Under the pieces are notes generated by a model. The model was not told the DNA's origin and did no database searches. It saw only the letters and a program-made list of their open reading frames with translations. A stretch of 64,000 nucleotides of DNA from Glycomyces amatae (lineage in GTDB: Bacteria; Actinomycetota; Actinomycetes; Mycobacteriales; Micromonosporaceae), in contig NZ_JAJLQZ010000006.1 in assembly GCF_020991375.1 (NCBI RefSeq), forward strand, positions 186,001 through 250,000, given 5' to 3'. The position numbers were made by a program, and so were the translations under genes. Numbering within the stretch: position 1 is the first letter of the stretch; each line of letters starts with the position of its first letter. Positions 59,710 through 64,000 of this stretch are shown here, piece after piece.

Positions 59710-60572
59710 TGTTCCACTTCCTTCAACTGCCTCGATAGATAGTTGGATGTCTGCTTTTCATCCAAGGCGTCCTGCCAAAGCTGGTCGTACACGCCTGTAA
59801 ACGAGTCTATGTCAGGGGTCTCGGCGACGACCGCGCCCGCAGGGGTCTCAACATGGAGCAAGGTGGGCCAGGAATCATGCATCTCCAGAATTGTGAAACC
59901 ACTGGTCACGCCTCTGATGTTGTGAGCCGCCGACGCCAACGGGAAAATCCGGATCGCGACATTCGGAAGGTCGAGGATTTCCAGCAGGTGCTTGAACTGA
60001 GCGGTGTGCACCGACGCCTTGACGCCCGGAAGTCGCTGGTGAAGTACCGCTTCGTGAAGCAAGAACCGAGCCTCCGGCCCCATGGTCTTCCGGAGCAGCT
60101 CACCGCGTTGCAAGCGGGTCTCAATGAGCTTTGCGATCTCGCCCTTCGTCTTGTCGGCCGATCAGATGCCGATGAGCGCTTCCGCGTAAGCGGGATGCTG
60201 TAGCAACCCGGAGAAAATGGCTAGCTGGAAGTCATGGATCGCGCGCGAGTTGTTCTCGGCCCACACGAAATCGGCGAAAGCCTGATCTGAGACGAGGCTG
60301 TCCCACCACCCGCGTTGAGCCACATCCTCGGCGAGCTGGATGAGCTCCGAGCGCTCGCGCCGCTCCCCAACGCCGTAAAGGTCCATCAGCATGACCAGCA
60401 CGTCGGTCTTCACCGGGAAGGTTCCGGCCTCATAGCGGTTAACCGTCGCCGTCCCTGAACCGAGATACTCCGCGACATCCTGCACGCTGAGCTTCTTGTT
60501 CTTCCGAAGCTCACGGAGCTTCTGGCCGAGCCACTTGGCTCGCCAGGTGGGGTCCTTGGGTTCCGCCATCAT
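59706..60572 (-). pseudogene. XRE/DUF5753 (WhiJ-like) regulator split by one in-frame TGA
   Basis: Seen: one reading frame from an ATG at 60572 to a stop at 59706, interrupted only by TGA at 60164-60162. The first part (136 residues) has the HTH (KLSVQDVAEYLGSGTATVNR) and the start of DUF5753 (DFQLAIFSGLLQHPAYAEAL). Beyond the TGA the same frame resumes at once with SADKTKGEIAKLIETRLQ, then HLLEILDLPNVAIRIFPLAS, TSGFTILEMHDSWPTLLHVE and YDQLWQDALDEKQTSNYL. Together about 288 residues, the normal length of the family. A single base change explains the stop. Either a recent nonsense mutation, a sequencing error, or read-through; re-initiation at TTG 60113 is possible. DUF397 follows by ATGA. 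Confidence 0.85.
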
Positions 60573-60675
60573 GCGACCGCCCTTCACATCCAGGGGATTC
60601 AGTGCGAGGAGCGCGAGTCTCCGCCCCTGCCGCCGAGCTTAACATCGCCTCATCTTCGAATCGCCGCTGAGATCC

Positions 60676-60704
60676 TTGACACGATCACTGATGTACATCA
60701 TAAT
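60676..60704 (+). promoter_or_regulatory. Near-consensus promoter with palindrome in the spacer
   Basis: TTGACA (60676-60681), 17-base spacer, CATAAT (60699-60704). The spacer contains the perfect palindrome TGATGTACATCA (60689-60700), and CATCAT/ATGATG (60696-60711) overlaps the -10. This is an AT-rich island that reads into the small genes from 60980, leaving a leader of about 270 bases. A regulator bound here would block polymerase; the neighbouring XRE protein is one candidate. Between 60588 and 60675 I see no other element. Confidence 0.75.
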
Positions 60705-60979
60705 AATGATGCAAATCCCGATTTAGGGTCCGACAAACCTTGTTCCATAGGTTCGGGGGCTGACTTGCAGGGCGGGAGTCCTGCGAGGTGGGGCAGGACC
60801 GCCGCCGTTCCTCCGAACCGGCCCGCCCGGTCCGGCGATCGCATCGCCGGCGCGACCGGGCCGGGCGGGCGCACAACTACACCGACGAACCGAACACAGC
60901 CGCACACACAGCAGCGGCCCGCCGGAAAAGCTTGGAACCTTGGACCGGCGGGCCGCCTCTACCAGAGAGGCGAACTCCC

Positions 60980-61345
60980 ATGGCATTGCTGACCCTATCT
61001 CGCGACCCCGTCCCCGGCTGGGCCAAGATCGACCTTCAGCTTCACCAGCCCTACCGCGCCTTCTTCGGCCTCGGGCGCCTGCGCTGCGACTGGTGCGGCG
61101 AGCGCTGGGGCCGCCACGGCTGCCCCTCCCGCGAATCGGCCGCCCGCCAGTTCGTCTACACCGCGAGCGCCGCCCAGCGCCGAGCCGCGCTCGACTCCGG
61201 CGACCTCGTCCCCGCCGATCTCCGCCTCCGCCGCAGGGCCCCCGCCCACCACCGCCGCAGGCCCGGCCCGAGCCCGCGCCGACAGCCGTCACCCAACCCG
61301 CTTGCGGCCCTGAGCCTCACCGAACTCGCGGCGGCGACCCGATGA
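60980..61345 (+). CDS. Small hypothetical protein with C-x2-C...C motif
   Basis: Seen: 121 residues from an ATG at 60980 (AGAGAGG upstream). N-terminus LTLSRDPVPGWAKIDLQLHQ, then LRCDWCGERWGRHGCPS with Cys36, Cys39 and Cys48, which could bind a metal with a His. The C-terminal third is Arg/Pro-rich and ends with ALSLTELAAATR. No family recognised. It shares ATGA with the next gene, and the strong promoter at 60676 is the likely source of its transcript. Confidence 0.68.
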   Translation: MALLTLSRDPVPGWAKIDLQLHQPYRAFFGLGRLRCDWCGERWGRHGCPSRESAARQFVYTASAAQRRAALDSGDLVPADLRLRRRAPAHHRRRPGPSPRRQPSPNPLAALSLTELAAATR

Positions 61346-61617
61346 CCACCGGCACCGACCCGATCACCAAGATCGGCACCGAGGTCTACGGCGTCCGCGC
61401 CGTCAGCGGCTACATCCGCTCAACCGCGCCCGACACCGTGGTCCTCCGCCAGCTCTACCCCGGCAAGCCGACCGACATCGGCGTCATCGAGGCGATCGCG
61501 TCCGGCACCGGCGAGGTCACCATCCATTCCGCCCACTGCGATGCCTGGACCGATCACGATCGCGCGGCCCTCGCCGCCTTCTTCGTCCCCCGGTACCTGG
61601 AGCGCTCGGATGGCTGA
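61342..61617 (+). CDS. Small hypothetical protein
   Basis: Seen: 91 residues; ATGA overlap with the preceding gene and an 8-base overlap with the next. Predicted mixed alpha/beta: TKIGTEVYGVRAVSGYIRST, VVLRQLYPGKPTDIGVIEAI, then a His/Asp/Cys-containing end (HSAHCDAWTDHDRAALAAFF). No known domain recognised. The overlaps on both sides support real translation. Confidence 0.62.
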   Translation: MTTGTDPITKIGTEVYGVRAVSGYIRSTAPDTVVLRQLYPGKPTDIGVIEAIASGTGEVTIHSAHCDAWTDHDRAALAAFFVPRYLERSDG

Positions 61618-61879
61618 AGCCGGTTCCTGGACCCACCTGGGCGGGTTCACCCGCGACATCGGCATGGGCGCCCGCATCCGCTTCCTCGTCGAGCGCTCCA
61701 CCGACGACCATGCCCGGCACCGCATCCGCTGCGACGAGGGCCTGGGCAACGGCCCCTACCTCGTCGCCGTCTTCACCGAACCGTCCACCGCAGCCATCGA
61801 ATGGCGGCCCGCCTGGCACGGCGACCGGATGAGCCCCGCCGTCGAGACCGACGCCCGCGCCATCGCGCGGCGCAGCTAG
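61610..61879 (+). CDS. Small hypothetical protein
   Basis: Seen: 89 residues from an ATG at 61610 inside the end of the previous gene. Sequence GSWTHLGGFTRDIGMGARIR, FLVERSTDDHARHRIRCDEG, PYLVAVFTEPSTAAIEWRPA. The last gene of the three-gene run, followed after 30 bases by a strong terminator. No family recognised. Confidence 0.6.
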   Translation: MAEAGSWTHLGGFTRDIGMGARIRFLVERSTDDHARHRIRCDEGLGNGPYLVAVFTEPSTAAIEWRPAWHGDRMSPAVETDARAIARRS

Positions 61880-61909
61880 TCGCGGCAGTCGGTCCTCTTG
61901 CGGAAAAGA

Positions 61910-61947
61910 GCAGTGGCGGGGCCGCCTTTCGGCGGCCCCGCCACTGC
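61910..61947. terminator. Strong terminator between the small-gene operon and the permease gene
   Basis: A 17-bp perfect stem (61910-61926 with 61931-61947, loop TTTC) in a convergent gap. Confidence 0.88.
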
Positions 61948-61963
61948 GTGTCTCAGCGCTTCG

Positions 61964-63256
61964 CTACTGGCGCTGCGCGTTCGCGTCCGGGAGGGTCGGT
62001 TCGAACAGGCCCGTGCCCGCAGGGACGTCGCCGTTCGGGGAGTCGTAGGGGAGCATCTCCGTCTGGTACGCCGGGAGCTCCTCCTCCTCGGCCTCCTTCG
62101 GGCGGCCCAGCCGGTCGAGTCCGAAGGAGACGAACAGGCCCAGCAGCAGCACCCCCGCGAAGATCGCCTGCGAGTAGTCGGCCTGCCAGGAGCCCTCCCC
62201 CGCGTTCTCCACGACCTGGCCCCACAGCACCAGCCCGGCCCACAGCGCCACCGTCGCGAGCACCGCGCCCAGGACGCCGCCGCGCCGCCCCCACAGGCTC
62301 GTGCCCGCCAGCAGCGCCACCGCGAACGCCAACAGCTGCAACTCGACCGAGAGCGGGTAGGAACCGTACGGGCCGAAGCTGATCGAGTTCGCCCCCTCGG
62401 CCGGACCCAGCGCGTACATGTAGACCAGGAAGCCCGAACCGGCGGCCAGGAGCATCGACAGGACCGTGCCGCCCAGCAGCAGGAACACCGCCGGAGCGGA
62501 GCGCTCCTCGCCGTCGGCCATGCGCTTGACGGCGCTGAGGCCGTCGCGCACGCCCGGCGCCAGGCCGATGAGGCCCCCCGCGACGGCCAGCACCGCGGCG
62601 CCGCCGAACACGTACAGCCCGTTCGGCGGGGCCTCCAAGGCGACCGTGTCGACGCCGCGCCACGCGGCCAAGCGGCCGGCGAGCGGCATCGCGGCGAAGG
62701 CCACGACCCCGATCGCGAGCCCCGCGAACCACGGCGGCACCCGGAAGGCGACCACCAGCAGCACGTACAGCAGCCCGGCGACCGCCGCCGCGCCCGCCAC
62801 GAAGCCGAGGTAGACCCACACGTTCGCCTCGACGGGCCGCACGATCGGGATCACGGCCGCCAGCGCCGGGACCGCGAGGTTCACCGCGCCGAGCCGCAGC
62901 GACATTCCGATCGCCAAGGCCGCCAGCAGGATCGGCGTCAAGTACAGGGCGTGGCGCTCGAAGGCGTCCATCAGGGTGGCGAACTCGCCGCCGAAGAGCT
63001 CGTCCTCGCGCCGGTAGACCAGGAACAGCGCGTTCGCGGTCAGGAGGAGCAGGATCGCCTCCCAGATCCACTGGAAGACCGTGCGGTCGCGCAGCGGCCT
63101 CGACGCGATCGGCTCGGTCGGCGCGGCCGCCTGGCCCGCGAACGGGTCGACCGGGTAGTCGAGGCCGTTCCCGAGTTCCGGTCGGCTGGTGCCGGGCGGC
63201 GGGGGCGTGATCTCGAGCTGGCGCGTCTCGTCGCGCTCCGGGGGGACATAGGTCAT
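61964..63256 (-). CDS. RbsC-like ABC sugar-permease family membrane protein
   Basis: Seen: 430 residues. A Pro-rich head of about 55 residues, then about nine to ten membrane helices with RbsC-type landmarks: IGMSLRLGAVNLAVPALAAV and, near the end, LLAGTSLWGRRGGVLGAVL, matching the GGTSLxGGRG of ribose-type permeases. An acidic, proline-containing tail follows (KEAEEEELPAY). Loops are longer than in typical RbsC (about 320 residues). It reads in the same direction as the partial permease gene at 63297, 40 bases upstream of it, so the two may form a heteromeric channel. Solute unknown; no ATPase in the window. Confidence 0.72.
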   Translation of the reverse strand: MTYVPPERDETRQLEITPPPPGTSRPELGNGLDYPVDPFAGQAAAPTEPIASRPLRDRTVFQWIWEAILLLLTANALFLVYRREDELFGGEFATLMDAFERHALYLTPILLAALAIGMSLRLGAVNLAVPALAAVIPIVRPVEANVWVYLGFVAGAAAVAGLLYVLLVVAFRVPPWFAGLAIGVVAFAAMPLAGRLAAWRGVDTVALEAPPNGLYVFGGAAVLAVAGGLIGLAPGVRDGLSAVKRMADGEERSAPAVFLLLGGTVLSMLLAAGSGFLVYMYALGPAEGANSISFGPYGSYPLSVELQLLAFAVALLAGTSLWGRRGGVLGAVLATVALWAGLVLWGQVVENAGEGSWQADYSQAIFAGVLLLGLFVSFGLDRLGRPKEAEEEELPAYQTEMLPYDSPNGDVPAGTGLFEPTLPDANAQRQ

Positions 63257-63296
63257 GGTTGTCGTCCTCTTATCGGGGGCGAAGTCGGATCGGGGG

Positions 63297-64000
63297 TCAG
63301 CGCCCGTAGCGCCGGTCGGTGTCGGAGCCGAAGCGCGTGCCGTAGCCGTCGCGGTTGTCCCGCAGGTCGTCGAAGGCCCCGGACGCGCCGAACGGGTCCG
63401 CCGCGGCGCCGGCCTTCGGGATGCCGCCGGTGGTCGGGATGCTGCCGGTGGTCGAGATGCCGCCGGTACCGGTCGACCACGGGTCGCCGCCGGAGCCGAG
63501 GTCGGCGAGGTCCTCGTCGTAGCGCTCGTACTCTCCGGTGCGGTCGGGGCGCGGATCGTCCTCGCGCAGGTCCTCGACCGATCCCGCGCGGCTCGTCGTG
63601 GCCGCCTCGGTCTCGTCCACGGTGTTCATGGCCTCGACCAGGCGGGTCACGAGGAACCCGGCGATGATGGCGCTCAAGGCGATCCAGCTGGGGTCGAAGT
63701 CCCAGCCGCGGCCCTCGGCCAGCCACATCAGCGACAGCACGAGCAGGGACGCGAACAGGGTGCCGCAGACGCCGCCGCGGCGCCCCATGAGGCTGGTGCC
63801 GCCCAGCAGCGCCGCGCCCAGGGCGACGACGGTGAGCAGGATCGGGTCCGGCAAACCCGCGGCCCCCGCGTCGGGAACCGTGGTCCACGCGGCCACGACG
63901 CCCGCGGCGCCCGCCAGGGACGAGGAGATCAGGACGCCGAGGAACACCAGTCCGCCGCGCCCGTGCCGCTCCCCCGCGGGGGTCTCGCGGATCGGCGCGA
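63297..64000 (-). CDS. RbsC-like permease, N-terminal part beyond the window
   Basis: Seen: a frame open from the window edge to a stop at 63297, 234 codons, with the true start upstream of 64000. In order: RIRETPAGERHGRGG, a helix with SSSLAGAAGVVAAW, LTVVALGAALLGGTSLMGRR and GGVCGTLFASLLVLSLMWL, which are the last helices of an RbsC-type permease (GGTSLMGRRG is the conserved pore motif). After them comes a cytoplasmic tail of about 115 residues rich in Asp/Glu, then Gly/Ser/Thr (STGTGGISTTGSIPTTGGIP), atypical for the family. Forms a pair with the gene at 61964. Confidence 0.78.
   Translation of the reverse strand, partial: APIRETPAGERHGRGGLVFLGVLISSSLAGAAGVVAAWTTVPDAGAAGLPDPILLTVVALGAALLGGTSLMGRRGGVCGTLFASLLVLSLMWLAEGRGWDFDPSWIALSAIIAGFLVTRLVEAMNTVDETEAATTSRAGSVEDLREDDPRPDRTGEYERYDEDLADLGSGGDPWSTGTGGISTTGSIPTTGGIPKAGAAADPFGASGAFDDLRDNRDGYGTRFGSDTDRRYGR

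Noticed and set aside
60980-61879. Prophage or integrative element cargo
   Set aside because: No integrase, tRNA att site, direct repeats or other phage genes flank the three small genes.

Overview
The window is chromosomal DNA from a very GC-rich, probably mycelial, Gram-positive actinomycete. The evidence is strong third-position G/C bias, many GTG starts, the conserved actinobacterial fhaA-fhaB-pstP-rodA-pbpA-pknA-pknB locus, a eukaryotic-type GlnII glutamine synthetase, a eukaryotic-type NADP isocitrate dehydrogenase, a WhiJ-like regulator/DUF397 pair and an LPXTG surface protein. Genus cannot be fixed by eye; a Glycomyces- or Streptomyces-like organism would fit. I see no rRNA, tRNA, CRISPR array, integrase or transposase.

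Layout. 0-8 kb: an AzgA-type purine permease (cut by the window edge), an LPXTG wall protein, a GH95 alpha-L-fucosidase, then a tandem family of small secreted proteins built on a repeated WQICGQN...C module, and a secreted protein of unknown function. 8-9.3 kb: glnII behind a candidate GlnR site. 9.4-26 kb: cell-surface glycan block with three related GT4 domains (two fused to GT2), another GT2, an asparagine-synthetase-like enzyme without the amidotransferase cysteine, and two tandem acyltransferase-3/SGNH enzymes. 26-29.4 kb: a translationally coupled operon of a nucleotidyltransferase, an AraM-like glycerol-1-phosphate dehydrogenase and an ABC-2 polymer exporter permease. 29.6-30.8 kb: icd. 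31.3-37.4 kb: a six-gene peptide/nickel-type ABC importer operon that includes a 62-residue membrane protein.

37.7-47.6 kb: the Ser/Thr kinase, phosphatase, FHA and elongation (RodA/PBP) locus that couples peptidoglycan synthesis to phospho-signalling. 47.8-54.3 kb: an XRE regulator, a histidinol-phosphate-type aminotransferase coupled to an RDD membrane protein, a DUF4190-like membrane protein, nagA, and a divergent DeoR regulator with a P-loop kinase. 54.4-57.4 kb: a coupled three-gene module (small helical protein, 629-residue helical/alpha-beta-hydrolase fusion, lipoprotein) that looks like a type VII secretion-style lipase effector with a candidate lipoprotein immunity partner. 57.7-59.3 kb: TetR and a divergent aldo/keto reductase sharing a perfect palindromic operator. 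59.5-61.9 kb: DUF397 plus an XRE/DUF5753 regulator interrupted by one in-frame TGA, diverging from a near-consensus promoter that reads into three overlapping small genes. 62-64 kb: two RbsC-like permease genes, the second cut by the edge.

The observations most worth following are the WQICGQN secreted family, the lipase/lipoprotein module, the interrupted regulator, and the glycan/polymer export block with its degenerate asparagine synthetase.
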